Shown piece by piece: positions 10,726-22,455 of a stretch of DNA of 64,000 nucleotides. The translations under genes and the position numbers were made by a program. Origin of the DNA: Oopsacas minuta (taxonomy: Eukaryota > Porifera > Hexactinellida > Lyssacinosida > Leucopsacidae); assembly GCA_024704765.1 (NCBI GenBank), contig JAKMXF010000325.1, positions 163,171-227,170 on the forward strand, in the 5' to 3' direction. Under the pieces are notes generated by a model. The model saw only the letters and a program-made list of their open reading frames with translations. It ran no database searches and was not told the origin of the DNA. Within the stretch, counting starts at the first letter, position 1. Each line of letters opens with the position of its first letter.

Positions 10726-10918
10726 TCGAGTAACCTCTTGTGCCGGATGTCAGAGGTTGTCGCTTTTGGGAAGCTCCGTGTAATGTAATGGGCGAAAAAA
10801 TTTATGATACATGTCAATATTTTTACATTGGAACATGAAGGCCAATTATTCTCATCTCTATAAAAGACAACAATTACAAGTACTGCAGACAGAAATTTAG
10901 ATTATAAGATATAACAAA
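10726..10918. repeat. Dispersed repeat family C, copy 1
   Basis: Starts TCGAGTAACCTCTTGTGCCG and runs to ATTATAAGATATAACAAA. A related copy in the same orientation lies at 55723-55928. Non-coding; class unknown. Confidence 0.75.
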
Positions 10919-12039
10919 TATCTATACTCTAAATAAATATTTATTAACAACAGTTAAAACGTGTGCGGCCCGCGTCAATATTCTTGTACAAGCTGTCGCC
11001 CTTTGCAAAAATAGGTTGGACACTCCTGTTCTAGTGTAATATCACCCCACTTTGGTTTCAAGAAGACTGAAAGAAGAGTGAGTACGATCAATACCCAATA
11101 GTTATATGTGCTTATGTGGTATTACTAGGATATATAATTTCATTTAATTTGTAATTGTGATCCTAAGTATTAGTATTATTGTACGAGCATCCAAGCCTGT
11201 GCTGTATTTAGGCATTATTACGCCTGTGTACCAATTATAACTAGACCCCTTTCACCCCTAAAAAAAGAATGAAAGGTTTTTACTATTACAACAAATTCAG
11301 ATTGGAATTTTGCGAGCTATTCAAGCTCCTGCAAAATCAACTATCAAATCTTTAATATCGATGCTATCTAGTATTTCATTTCCAATATTTCATGAGGCTT
11401 AGCGTCATAAAACTCAAATACTGGATTTTGTCATAAATTGACTATAATTTTTCTGGTTGAAATACACTCACTAACAGTTCGGGGAAAGTTAGACAATACT
11501 TTAAAGGAAAATTCTTCACAACAATCCTAATATAGTCAGACTAAATACACAAATCCAACCATTTAAGCTGGCATATTCACTAATCCGCGTCCCTCAAGAG
11601 TCAAGAATATCTTTAATGTATCGTCCAGTGCTAGTGCTCACATTTAGGACAAATTCCAGTGTATTTGAGTTTTTGGGAAAATTCTGTAACTATTTAGTAC
11701 AGATTCCAGCTGTCCCTGAGGGCTTAGACTGTACAATGAGCAACTTATAAGATAACAACTTAATACCAGTACTTTATTAAGGGGCGTACGGTCCATAAGA
11801 AACGTGAGGAGGGTATTCAGAGCATGCGAAAACAGTTTTATTAAAATTCTACTGTCTCTACATAGCATTATTATAAAGAAGGTGGAGCTGTATTCAGAGA
11901 ATAGGGTGGATGCATTGTATAAACAAGTCATTGAGATTGATTTAATCCTCAGAATTATTACTAATCAATTAATCATTCTAACACTAAATCAAATATTACC
12001 CTAAAGATCTACAAACTACTAACTAAATTAAGCTAACAA
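10919..12039. other. Intergenic, nothing recognised
   Basis: Open frames at 11644-11931 (minus) and 11804-12004 (plus) overlap and show no family motif. The region lies 3' of CCT8, so part of it should be that gene's 3' UTR. Confidence 0.4.
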
Positions 12040-13668
12040 CTAATCTTCATCCCAATTCTTATTAGCTGGTGGTTTAGGACCTCCTGCTGCTTTAGACATA
12101 ATAATCTGGTCTATACGTAGAATAGTAGTAGCAGCTTGTGTAGCTAGCTTTATCGCCCATTCCTTGGTAATTAGTAGATCTAGTATCTTCTCAGAGAGAG
12201 CATCTACTATCCCACCGGTCATAACATTAATACCCTGATTTACCTGTCCTTTCTGATGCGCTACCAGGAGTTTTGATAGGATATCGGGGCCTTTGTACCC
12301 TGCATTCTCTGCAATAGCCCGTGGAAGTGATTCTAACGCTTCTGCATACTTCTTAACAGCGTATTGGTCTAATCCAGGACATGTATCGGCATAGGAAGCT
12401 AGTTTCTTAGCTAGCTCTACTTCAGTAGCTCCAGCCCCGGGTAGCAAACGTCCGTCTCGTGTGATTGCTTTGAAACAATTGACTGTATCGTTTATCCCTC
12501 TCTCTACTTCATCAAGGAGATTATCGGTAGCCCCGCGGATTACTAGAGTACCAATTTTACTGTCTCCAACTGCTTGTTCAAAAACTACAACATGAGTAGC
12601 ACCGATCTCTTTAATGTAGACACTCCCGCAACTACCACAATCATCTTGAGTAGGAGTTACTATCCTAGGTAATGCTGTACACCCAACTATGCTACAAATA
12701 CGTCTCATATCAAACTTAGATACAAATCGTAGAGCCATTATGTTGTATTTATTCAGGTAGTGTAGTGAAATATCTCCTACCTTCCCTCCTGACACTACTA
12801 CGTTAACTCCAGCCTCTGATAATGATATCACTAGTTTCTCAACAGCCTCTTCTTCCCCCTGACTATATCCAGATAACTCGTTAGCTGATGTTATTAATAC
12901 GGTGCCTTTAGTCTCAGTACTGGGAGAATCGAAAGGACAGCTGTATACAACTACTTTAGCATTCTCTACAGAGGAGATATCTCCTTCTACGCCACGTTTG
13001 AAAAGCATACCACTGACTTGGAATGAATCTCTTACCCCAGCACCGGGTATCTTCACTATACGTACACAGTCTACGTCAAAATTCTTAGGATTCTCTGGGA
13101 GAATAGAGATACAACAATCAGCAATGAGACCGGAGAGGAAATCTTGATAAGGGAACTGTTTAGAAGCTATTGAAGACCTCAATGCTCTAGAAACAACTTC
13201 TTTATCTCGGATATTCTCAACAGTGAACACAGAAAGATTACCCAGTAGTTCAAGCACACGTTTACAAGCTCTATCATATCCATCTAGTATATCAGAAGAG
13301 GAGAGACCAGCTCTGATCAGCTCTTCCGCGCCCTCCAGCAAACTACCAGCTAACATCAGTACCATGTTAGTACCATCACCAACTTCCTTCTCCATCTGCT
13401 GGGCAGCTATCACCATCAGCTTAGCTGCTGGATGTTGTATTTCTACTTCGTTTACTATTGTTGCAGCGTCTTTTGTTACGAATAACTTTTCTAAATGATT
13501 CACCACCATCTTACTCATGCCAATAGGACCATATGATGTCCTGATCAGGTCACTCAGGTCCGTACATGCCTCGATATTTCGTAGAAGAGATTCGTCAGTT
13601 CCTGAGAAGTGACGAGCTCCATCCTTTAAGAGAGTGGAGAATCCTGATTTAGCTACATGTAGAGCCAT
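12040..13668 (-). CDS. CCT8: T-complex protein 1 subunit theta
   Basis: Theta subunit of the cytosolic chaperonin TRiC/CCT, the double-ring ATPase that folds actin, tubulin and other cytosolic proteins. Residues are clear: YGPIGMSKMV and the nucleotide loop VGDGTN near the N-terminus, and LLPGAGATEVELAKKL with the AENAGY segment in the C-terminal equatorial domain. From Met at 13666-13668 (MALHVAKSGF) the protein has 542 residues; animal CCT8 is about 548 and starts the same way. An upstream Met at 13690-13692 adds eight residues, but its codons span a TTTCCAG splice acceptor, so I read it as intron. The coding part is a single intact exon, ending WDED. Confidence 0.97.
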   Translation of the reverse strand: MALHVAKSGFSTLLKDGARHFSGTDESLLRNIEACTDLSDLIRTSYGPIGMSKMVVNHLEKLFVTKDAATIVNEVEIQHPAAKLMVIAAQQMEKEVGDGTNMVLMLAGSLLEGAEELIRAGLSSSDILDGYDRACKRVLELLGNLSVFTVENIRDKEVVSRALRSSIASKQFPYQDFLSGLIADCCISILPENPKNFDVDCVRIVKIPGAGVRDSFQVSGMLFKRGVEGDISSVENAKVVVYSCPFDSPSTETKGTVLITSANELSGYSQGEEEAVEKLVISLSEAGVNVVVSGGKVGDISLHYLNKYNIMALRFVSKFDMRRICSIVGCTALPRIVTPTQDDCGSCGSVYIKEIGATHVVVFEQAVGDSKIGTLVIRGATDNLLDEVERGINDTVNCFKAITRDGRLLPGAGATEVELAKKLASYADTCPGLDQYAVKKYAEALESLPRAIAENAGYKGPDILSKLLVAHQKGQVNQGINVMTGGIVDALSEKILDLLITKEWAIKLATQAATTILRIDQIIMSKAAGGPKPPANKNWDED

Positions 13669-13677
13669 GTATTTAAC

Positions 13678-13684
13678 CTGGAAA
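13678..13684 (-). promoter_or_regulatory. Splice acceptor of a CCT8 5' UTR intron
   Basis: On the minus strand CTACTTTCCAG ends at 13678, nine bases before the CCT8 start codon. This implies a spliced 5' leader whose first exon I cannot place. Confidence 0.6.
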
Positions 13685-13773
13685 GTAGACAAATATAGTC
13701 AATATATAAATAAGTGCGAGACGAGGTACAAGAAATTTGGGAATTTTAATATAAGTTAAAATTAACACAGTGT

Positions 13774-14067
13774 CAGAGGATTAAGCCCTCCTCATTTTTG
13801 GAGCGCGCTCCCACCTCCGCTCCTTACTCAGAAAAGGAGTGCACTCCGGCTCCCGCTCTAGGACTCCAATCGCGCTCCTTTTCATCCTTTCAGATTTACA
13901 TTATATTTGTATTTTAAGTAATCAGGATTGAAATTAACCATTGTACACATTCGGGAAATTGCTCCACCTTCCGCTCCTGAATCATAAATGGACTGCACTC
14001 CAGGTCCCACTCCTTAAATAGGCGCACCCGAGAGCCTCTCTTAGGAGCGCGCTCCATTAATGCTCTG
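13774..14067. mobile_element. hAT MITE of the GAGCGC-rich family, copy 1
   Basis: Ends CAGAGGATTAAGCC and ATTAATGCTCTG are inverted. Flanking 8-base copies are CACAGTGT (13766-13773) and CACAGCGT (14068-14075). The interior is rich in GAGCGCGCTCC and CCGCTCC words. A second copy lies in intron 4 of the 14-3-3 gene (51415-51740). It sits about 90 bases upstream of the CCT8 start. Confidence 0.9.
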
Positions 14068-14075
14068 CACAGCGT

Positions 14076-15324
14076 ACATCCCATTCTTGAATATTGTTGT
14101 TAATATACACTCGAACCGGTTTGGAAAATGCACTGGAATAACTAATATTAAAGAAAAGGTTTTCTACTGAGTGTCTGTAGCCGTTACATAAGCTAGTATG
14201 GGCCAAGAAATATGGGTAATATATTAAGTTAAATACAGCTGACCCAGGATAATTGAAATAAAGTCACGCAGCTTAATTAATAGAGTCACTTCGGGATCAG
14301 GATATTTTGGCCTGATTAAGTGGAATAAAGGTATTAACCCCATTAACAAGAGCAATGTAACAGTATTTGAATGGGTCTGTCTTAGCCAAGTGATCTGATT
14401 AATCGGTGCACAAGCTTAACGGCGGTTGCTCTATTAAGCCGAGTTTACTGTATATTCATTTCTGGAAATTAGCCAAATTAAGCGTTCTCGATTTACCGAA
14501 TATGTTTACCCCATAAATATGATTATCCCTATAGGATGTGTCTGAAACCACTCTGGATTCTTCCAAGAAATTGTCCCGATTAACGGAGTCAACTCTATTC
14601 CTCCAGGATCTACAGTAGATATTGGATATAGTGAGATTGTTGTTTATTTAGATGTGTCTCCTTTCGTGGATATCTTATATAAATATATTAGTATTATTAT
14701 CGTAATAAAATGAATATTTGGAGATTGACATTACAAACAATCGAATAATCTCATACAAATGAAAGAAGTATACACAAGGCTGCGAAACATATACTTATAC
14801 AATATCTATCAGGTTGACTACTAATATCTACCTATTAATTGCTCTTTACTTAATATTAGATGCCGTCTCCCGCCGATGTTTAATAGAAAATCATGGATGA
14901 GAAAAGAGGAATTACTTTATATGGCCTTGAGAATTTAGCTACAAAGTTCGTATTTAGTGGCAGATTTACTACGTATATTCAATATATACCCTATCCCTAT
15001 ATAGCTATATTTATACTAAATAAGTGGCGTCCCTAATTCACGAAACGGAACAGACAAGTTTTCTCGAAGAAATATCGAATTTGTTGCTTGTTGTACATTT
15101 GGCCTTGTAAATCACTGAATATAGTATCGTGACTGGTGTTAAGCATTTGTTTTGACTTTCATGTTGGTGGTAATCTATTTTCTCAATTTTGTACAAATCA
15201 ATAAAATATCTAGTAATACCTCATGAACAACTTTTAGTCAATTTAATCGCGAATATTATATGGACAACCTTTCGGTTGCTACCTCCCTTTAGGCAAGAAA
15301 AGGAGAAATTGTGAGAAGGAACTT
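14076..15324. other. Intergenic, repeat-like
   Basis: No gene seen. Bases 14276-14460 carry TTAATTAATAGAGTCAC and AAGCCGAGTTTACTG words that recur in other presumed MITEs of the window (for example near 50800 and 51870), but clear ends were not found. Confidence 0.35.
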
Positions 15325-15500
15325 TCTAGACGGAATTACTTTAATATTGTAAAAATGGATATAAATTTGACATATTGATTACCATGAAAGTGAAACGTCA
15401 TAACAAATGCTTGACTACTGTTCTTCTACATTAGCTGTGATTTTCAAGGTCAAATATATGTCAGCTACAAATTTGAAATTTCTTTAAGAAAAACTTGTCA
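15325..15500. repeat. Dispersed repeat family D, copy 1
   Basis: About 175 bases starting TCTAGACGGAATTACTT closely match 19867-20035 in the same orientation, with scattered small indels. Non-coding; class unknown. Confidence 0.85.
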
Positions 15501-15600
15501 GTTGCGTTCCGGGAACTATGGAAGCCCTAAATAAGTTCAGAATAATATAACACCGATTCTATACATACTAAAGGTACATACACACAACAGGTAAACTATA

Positions 15601-16080
15601 CTAAGAAAACCCTAATTCCTCTAACACAGCATGTGTACGAGTCTCAGCATCATCTGCCATCATCTCCTGACACTGAATAGCTTTCAAAACATGACTCTTA
15701 CTAGTCTCCTGCACAATACCTCCTAACAACAGCTCATCCAGCATAAAGTAAGCCTTCTCGAAGTTGAATATAACATCTAGCTCGCATACACTACCGAAGA
15801 ACTTATCTAGTAATTCTACAAACCTGTGTATTATCTCTAGAGCTAGCAATTCGTTGTCTTCTTTGTCGATAGCACAACAGAAGAATAGACTAGCATATCT
15901 CCTGTATACTATCTTCTTATCTCTGTACTCAAGGAAGTTACACATCTTAGATTTACGGGTTAGAATAATGGCTATTAATTCTCGTATTATTTTCTTCTTC
16001 TCCTTAACAGGGAGAGCGCTGTACCATCTCTGTAGACGGAGCTTCCCTTGTCTGCTGAATAGGAGCATAAACTCTATCAT
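15601..16080 (-). CDS. AP1S: AP-1 complex subunit sigma
   Basis: Small (sigma) chain of the AP-1 clathrin adaptor, which sorts cargo between the trans-Golgi network and endosomes and shares recognition of acidic dileucine signals with the gamma chain. The 159 residues fit the family size. Diagnostic stretches are [17 protein letters not shown] at the start, [20 protein letters not shown], the segment [35 protein letters not shown], and a VLEELG ending. These favour AP-1 over AP-2 or AP-3 sigma. It is one intact exon starting at 16080. Animals have one to three AP1S paralogs and I cannot say which this equals. Confidence 0.96.
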   Translation of the reverse strand: MIEFMLLFSRQGKLRLQRWYSALPVKEKKKIIRELIAIILTRKSKMCNFLEYRDKKIVYRRYASLFFCCAIDKEDNELLALEIIHRFVELLDKFFGSVCELDVIFNFEKAYFMLDELLLGGIVQETSKSHVLKAIQCQEMMADDAETRTHAVLEELGFS

Positions 16081-16817
16081 TATCTACTGGATAATATAAC
16101 TGTATAGAAGATGAATAGGCATGTATTTGAAATATCAGAGGCAGTTTACAAATTCTGGGAGCCATAGAGTCTAACACATAAGTTTGGGCTGCTAGTCCAC
16201 CCCCAATACATGTATGCTTGAGATACAGTTAATATCACCGAGCTCTCAACTCTCACGATTTCGGCTTTCAACTACTACATACGTATAAACAGATATTGAC
16301 AAATTATTACCATCCATGGTCACTACTGTAATTCAAAAACCTCCTCGTAGTATAAATTACTCATAACAGAGCGTTAACTCGTCGCTTCGCGGTCAACTCA
16401 GCAATTGAAAGTTGACCTGTCCTGTATTATCCAAATTAATGGCCAATATGAAATCTCAGTTTGTCTGTTTGTTCGTTGTCTAGGAAAGGATATACAGTAT
16501 GCTGTCTGAGTTCGAATTTCGCGATTCGAAGATTTAGTTGAAAAATGTATATATGTCACCGAAGATATTGAGAATCCGCGAAATCTCAATTTCGTCGGTA
16601 AGATATAAGCTCCATATGAATATGTAATTGTATTCCTGAAGTGATATATTTTGCTTCTTTCCCAAAACATTAATGCATCTCCATTAACATAAGTATAATT
16701 TTAGAGAAATAAAATGCAGAAATATCCAAAAAGTATACGAATATGAAGTATATTATGTAAGTGTAACAGGGATGCAAAGAATAAATAGATAAAATCGAGT
16801 GAGAATAGTGTATAATA
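16081..16817. other. Intergenic between AP1S and TMC, nothing recognised
   Basis: Both neighbours are transcribed leftward, so this should hold the TMC 3' UTR and the AP1S promoter. A 90-codon minus-strand frame at 16398-16670 has no recognisable motif. Confidence 0.4.
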
Positions 16818-19190
16818 CTACAGATGTGTCATGTATTTACTGCCCATCTTTTTAGCTACAGACAGAAAATACAGTTTGTCAGTAGTTTCCTCATAAATGC
16901 GTTTATTGAGATGGAAAATCTCATCATTCTTCTTAGAAAGAGTCCTGCCTAGAGCTGCTATTATAATGATCATAATACTGAATACAGGTAATGCAAGAGG
17001 AGAGTTTATAAAGTCAGCTACAAGCCATTGTACTGGGTTAGTGTTGTTACTACCTTGAAGAGGAATACTAACCCGTGTTAGGGAGGAGAGAGTATTGAGC
17101 TGGTCAGTGAACAGAGAATATACAGTTGTTCGCCCTCTGAATGGCGAGCAGCCTGCACTGGGAGTGAAGCCAAATATAGGCAGAATTAGGAGTAGAAATG
17201 TAAAAGCGAACATTAGAATCAAAATAAAGTTGTAGAATAGGAATGAATTTGCTGAATAATATATCTGTGAGACATCAAACTTTATAAAACTCAGAGTGGA
17301 GAATGACATCACAATGAATAGTAAAATGAAACCTAAAAATCCCATTAAACTTAACCAAGGACAGAAGAAGAGCCCGAGCCATAGCAACGCTTGTATGTAA
17401 ATGATATTCATTACACGTGTGGGAATGTTAAAATTCGGTCCTTCAATTACAAAGTCAATAGCTTTCATTATTTTATTGGGAATACATTTCCAAGTGTGTA
17501 ATTCTCCAAGTACAAGCGTTGAAATGATACGTCGTAAAGCTAGATAGATCGCATAAACGAATATAGAAGCTATCAACGCGAACAGAGCTTGTCGATAGAA
17601 CACCTGACCATATTGAGTTTCCCAGCAGTCCTCACCACCTGTACTCAGTATATACACACTCAATAGATCAATTGATATAGCTGTTATAGCGACTAGACGT
17701 ACTAACACAATACGAATCAAGGTGATGAATACCTGCACACTCTGTTTATGATAGAACTCTAGCTTAGAAATGAGAGGGAAGATGAAATCTAAAACAGCCT
17801 GCACGAGTAGAACTATTACAGGAGATATTATTGTACGCCAGCTCTCTGTAGATGCACACTCATCACTGATAATGTTTAGAAAGTTACATAGCGGAGATAT
17901 AACTATAAGAGAACAGCCAACTAATAGCAATATAATTGTCAGGGACCAGGTGAATGCTCTCCATAGATAAATCAACAGGAGATACTTCCATGTCCTAGTG
18001 TCATGTCTCTCTACAAACTCACGATGCATCTCTGTCAAGCTGATAAGATTAGCTTTCAACTTTCTCTTTGCAGAAATGGGTTTAGTAATGTTATAGTCCC
18101 AAGAACTGAAAATGAAAGCAGCGAATTGAAGACCAGGTTCTAGCTTAAGGCCTGAAAATAGCAGTAACGAATCTCCCACCCAGCGAGCCAGTAATATAGT
18201 AACAACAAGCAGAATAGTAAAGTAAGCGTAGAGGTAAGCTGATGGCATGTGGTAGCCGTATAAAGTTGTACTAGCAATAGGATTAATGTGTTCTGATGAG
18301 TATCGACCGATAAAAACAGGAGAATTCGTGAACCAACCTCCACCAGTTATTATAGGTATCACGAAATCATCGAAAACACAAGAAATCTCAGCTTTATTCT
18401 GTGTAGCAACACAAGTATCGATAATGTCTCTAGTGGAAGCGAGCGAGTAATCGCTAGGATTTTCTCCCAATAATTGAGGTACTATAACAAATGCCCCCTG
18501 CAATAATAGAATAATGAAATTCATCCAAATCAAATGCTTGAGTAAGAGGAAATATGACGCAATAGCAGAGCCAAATGTATTCTCTATCTTCTTCAATGCA
18601 TACTTTGAGATATCAAAAAAGGAAATTACATTTCTGATTGAGCTCTTTACCATTTTGAGCCTAACTTTCCTTAGTTTCTCGTTGCTATCATCGATATATC
18701 TCCTGAAGCCTGATCTGCTATGTGGTGTGTATCTCCTACGTAACTTTATGCCTTGAGTGTATGTATGATCTTCCATCTTGCTGGTAGCTCGTCTCAATTC
18801 TATACTGACATCTTGTGATGAGACTAGAGATTTTCTGTGGTGAGGCTCTTCAGTAATGTTACTTAAACGAGAGACCTGGGGTTCTCTGTTCTCCTCAAGG
18901 TGAGCTAACTCATCGTCATCTATATTCACTAATCTCATTACGTTTCTAGTGAGGCGTCTATGTATTGGCTCTTTGTCCTCGTCTAGACACAGGAAGAGAT
19001 CCATTGTTTTTGCATGTTTGGACTTAAACAATGCTTTTCTCACATTCTTCAGATCAGGACTACGTTCTTCATAATGTGTAGCCTTGCTAGGAGCCTCCAA
19101 TAGACATTCCAAAAGAGCATCTGGCGATTTTGATAAGCTTGGATTGAGAGTACCTACAATTTCGCATTCATCATTATTACAGAATGCCAT
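16818..19190 (-). CDS. Transmembrane channel-like (TMC) protein
   Basis: Member of the TMC family, multi-pass proteins distantly related to TMEM16/OSCA. Vertebrate TMC1/2 form the hair-cell mechanotransduction channel, while other members have other or unknown roles. The 790 residues hold a cytosolic N-terminus of about 200 residues rich in charge, then roughly nine to ten hydrophobic spans (near 209-236, 317-340, 402-432, 449-475, 485-515, 532-555, 596-630, 648-675, 730-750). The TMC-box signature CWET is at 522-525 (EDCWETQYGQVFYRQ). Animal TMC genes usually have many introns, whereas here the whole frame is one exon. Membership is firm; orthology to a particular TMC number is not decided. 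Confidence 0.94.
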   Translation of the reverse strand: MAFCNNDECEIVGTLNPSLSKSPDALLECLLEAPSKATHYEERSPDLKNVRKALFKSKHAKTMDLFLCLDEDKEPIHRRLTRNVMRLVNIDDDELAHLEENREPQVSRLSNITEEPHHRKSLVSSQDVSIELRRATSKMEDHTYTQGIKLRRRYTPHSRSGFRRYIDDSNEKLRKVRLKMVKSSIRNVISFFDISKYALKKIENTFGSAIASYFLLLKHLIWMNFIILLLQGAFVIVPQLLGENPSDYSLASTRDIIDTCVATQNKAEISCVFDDFVIPIITGGGWFTNSPVFIGRYSSEHINPIASTTLYGYHMPSAYLYAYFTILLVVTILLARWVGDSLLLFSGLKLEPGLQFAAFIFSSWDYNITKPISAKRKLKANLISLTEMHREFVERHDTRTWKYLLLIYLWRAFTWSLTIILLLVGCSLIVISPLCNFLNIISDECASTESWRTIISPVIVLLVQAVLDFIFPLISKLEFYHKQSVQVFITLIRIVLVRLVAITAISIDLLSVYILSTGGEDCWETQYGQVFYRQALFALIASIFVYAIYLALRRIISTLVLGELHTWKCIPNKIMKAIDFVIEGPNFNIPTRVMNIIYIQALLWLGLFFCPWLSLMGFLGFILLFIVMSFSTLSFIKFDVSQIYYSANSFLFYNFILILMFAFTFLLLILPIFGFTPSAGCSPFRGRTTVYSLFTDQLNTLSSLTRVSIPLQGSNNTNPVQWLVADFINSPLALPVFSIMIIIIAALGRTLSKKNDEIFHLNKRIYEETTDKLYFLSVAKKMGSKYMTHL

Positions 19191-19866
19191 TCTGTAGGCA
19201 AGTAGAATAAATTATATTCTAATTTAGTAATTGGTGAATTAAAAATAATTGTATTATCCAGGAACACACGTATAATCGTGGTAAAAACACTTAAGCATAG
19301 AAATATCTCAAAAATTATTCACAAATCCCATTAAAATTTTGAAAATTGCAAAATGTACCTCATAATGCCCTCTTCCCGAAAACTATGTATCAGGACAATT
19401 TGTCTATTTTCTCATTAATTAACTGTACTACCGCCTTATCAAAATATAACATCATATTAATGATATTATGCACCCCAAAAGACTAGAAAATGCTGGTACG
19501 TACATGGTTTGCTTTTGTGTATCAGGAAATCCCCGACAAGGGAGCTTAGGTCCCCAATGGGGGGTATAAATTTGTGATATAAATCCTAGAATACTACACT
19601 GTTTTACTAGATAGCGTTCCCCGACGGGGGGCTGTAGCCTCCCCCGCCCCCCCCCTAGCGCCACCCCTGTAGAAAGTCAGAAATAAGAAATAAGAAATTT
19701 ACTTTATATGGCCTTATTTATGTATTAGGTATGAATTAGCGTAATCATAATGCAATTACATTCAACAGGGGTTGAATGGAGAAGAGATTGAGACAAAACA
19801 ATTAAAATAATTAGAAACGATATTTCATAAATATGTGTTATAGACACACTAGACCTAACATAGACT

Positions 19867-20035
19867 TCTAGACGGAATTACTTAGATATTGTAAAAATGG
19901 ATATAAATTTGACATATTGATTAACATCAAAGTGAAATGTCATACAAATGCTTGACAACTGTTCTACCAATATCCTGTGATTTCAAGGTCAAATATGTGT
20001 CAAGTTACAAATTTGAAATCTTTAAGACAAACAAC
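19867..20035. repeat. Dispersed repeat family D, copy 2
   Basis: Matches 15325-15500 along its length, starting TCTAGACGGAATTACTT and sharing GATATAAATTTGACATATTG. Confidence 0.85.
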
Positions 20036-21400
20036 TTTGGTAAAACATTTGTGTACAGAAAATTTGGTGTGTAATGATTATTTACGAAGCCACTGTAAAT
20101 TTGTGTGCAATTATGAATGGCAGAAGTCAGAAGCATAATACTTTATACGAATGTATATGCCGGGCGGGACGTATACCTTTATGTGTTACGTACAAGTATA
20201 AATCACTATCAAAGTAGCCTAGTAAGTTAGTATGCGAATCCCAGAAAGGAATACAAATTTCGAGGGCCTGTTGGTCAGTGCTGTTATATAGGGGGGCGCG
20301 GGGGGGCATCGCCCCCATACCTTTTTTACTAGGGTGGTCGCTCCTTCTTAGAGGAGGCGCGCTTATTTTTTTGGAGTGAAATCCTGAAAGAACCAAGTTT
20401 AAATTATTGATTTACCACAAGTTGAATATTTCTTTAATAAAACAATAGAATTTGATCTTATCGTGGTATACGTATTATATATTTGTTCTCATTTGTCATT
20501 TTTAGATAATTGTTGTATCATAATTAAAGATTTTTATCTTGCAATGGGCAGAAATAAAGTATTCTTGAGAATTATTTTTCTAAAGTACCCAAAGAAGCTA
20601 CTCAATTGTACATTTTTAGATATTGGATTTTAGTTTTAGTGTTTAGTAAACAAACAAGAATTCGTATCTCTAATAGTAATTTATAGCGCGTATTTTCACT
20701 ATTAATTGCTGAGTAAATTATTAAACTAAGCTGAAATAAATTTGAACGAACATTTAGCGCTCCCTCACTTTAAATTTTGGGATAACAGCACTGCTGTTGG
20801 TGTTATTTGTATAAAAGATTACGTATTTGAGCAAGTTTCCCCGAAATACAGGTCTATCTGATTCAATAACAAAGTATAATTATCTATAATTAGAATAATA
20901 TTGTTTATCTATAATTCCATCAGCAATAAGTCACTATATAACTAATGTCACCATATCCCAGAGATGAAATGTGTCTTAAGATATGTGAGAGTCTAGTAGG
21001 AGCTGAGAGGCCGTAGCAAGATAACATTTCATGCCCTTATAGTTGACCTCATCTCCTCATATACAAATGATGCAACTAGAAATTATGTAAAATCGAATTG
21101 TATTTGAATCATTAATGATGATTTAAACGATAGATAAATATGACAGGTAATTGAACCGAATAGAGTTAGTCAAAGAAACCTATTCGAGTGTTTTAAGATA
21201 GAATAAGTAGGGTATATATAATAGCAAAGGTAAGTATAATCAGATCAAACAATTAAATAAAATGCATTACAAAAGACCCTCGCTAATCCAAACAGTCCAG
21301 CATCAATGAAATAAAATACGTTAAGGATTAGTAATTTGTTAGGAATAGTGATTAGCATTGAAACAATGCTATAAGATTTAGGGGACAACGGTGGATTCCT

Positions 21401-21622
21401 GGGGGGGGACGGGGGCAATCCCCCCCCCCAGTTTTCAACATTAGAATAACTGAAATTAAATAGTAAACAAGAAAGAATCAGAAAATATCGAATTGCTGGG
21501 ATATAACTCAACGAATTGTAGTCCTAGTATGTGTACTGTGTAGTATTCTATAATGAAATCAAAATATAGCTCTGATAAGTTCAATTTTGTACCCACAGAA
21601 TTGTTTAAAGAATCCACCACTG
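21401..21622. repeat. Dispersed repeat family E, copy 1 (internally deleted)
   Basis: Begins with a G-run/C-run hairpin followed by AGTTTTCAACATT, then after a gap matches CTAGTATGTGTACTGTGTAG to CCACTG. The copy at 62065-62526 has the same two ends but about 290 extra bases between them. Confidence 0.8.
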
Positions 21623-22455
21623 TTAGGGGAACATATTGAATAAGTTATAAAAACAATAAAAAGAGTCAAAAAGTTGCAAAATCATGTGTAATATACGTAC
21701 TACGCTGCAGTAAATTTTATACAATTAAGTCTTTTTGGCCATTTCAAAAGATTATATAAGTATTATGCCCTGTTTGGATTAGCGAGGTTCTATTACATTA
21801 TTTACATTACAACAGAAAAATAGACCTCTCCGGTCCGGTTTTCATCTATTTTCAGCCTGTGTGTATTGTGGACAATTGCATATAATGGTTTAACCTTTGG
21901 TGAAGGATAGTTAGTTTAGAAGAATGTATTTGGGTCATTATCTTATGGAAAACAAGTTTAAAAGTCTCTATTTGATATGCTAGCTGGAGATGACTCGATT
22001 TATTTTGTTTGTTACATATAAACTTGATTATATACAGTGAATTTAATAGTTTTATGTTGTTTGCCCCTATGATAATGAACTAAGGAAATTGAAAATGTTG
22101 ATTAAACTTCTATAAATTTTCATTTGTAAATCAGGGGCAGTACAATGTGCTGAAATGATGTACATCAAGGCATACCATGGATAGTATTCTGGTTGTGCCA
22201 TCGTGCAAATGTAAGTTGCATACGTAAGAAGATTGCCAATCAGTATTAGATATTGTGTTCTATTTCAGGACGGGACGTATCATATTTGTATTAACTTGGC
22301 CTACCAAAAATCTGGACAATTCAGTGGGTGTAAGTCTCAGTTTGGTGGAACTTAGCGCCCACCAACGACCGAAATAGCGGAACATCTCCCGCAAAAAGCT
22401 GGACTGATTGTAATTAACACTCTTGAATTCATATTTATAGAACCAATCTACTGGG

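Larger units (their letters stand above)
19191..22455. other. Long intergenic region made partly of repeats
   Basis: Contains family D copy 2 (19867-20035), family E copy 1 (21401-21622), and G-run/C-run hairpins at 19620-19660 and 20290-20317. Bases 22265-22330 resemble part of the MITE at 46259-46482 (shared CATATTTGTATTA). Short frames at 19452-19664, 20127-20396 and 21245-21511 pass through these repeats and show no family. No gene is supported. Confidence 0.5.

Noticed and set aside
13669-13692. N-terminal extension MSTFQVKY of CCT8
   Set aside because: Its codons run through a TTTCCAG splice acceptor, and the family starts at the following MALHV.
16398-16670. 90-codon minus-strand frame between AP1S and TMC
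   Set aside because: Composition and content like random AT-rich DNA; no family resemblance.
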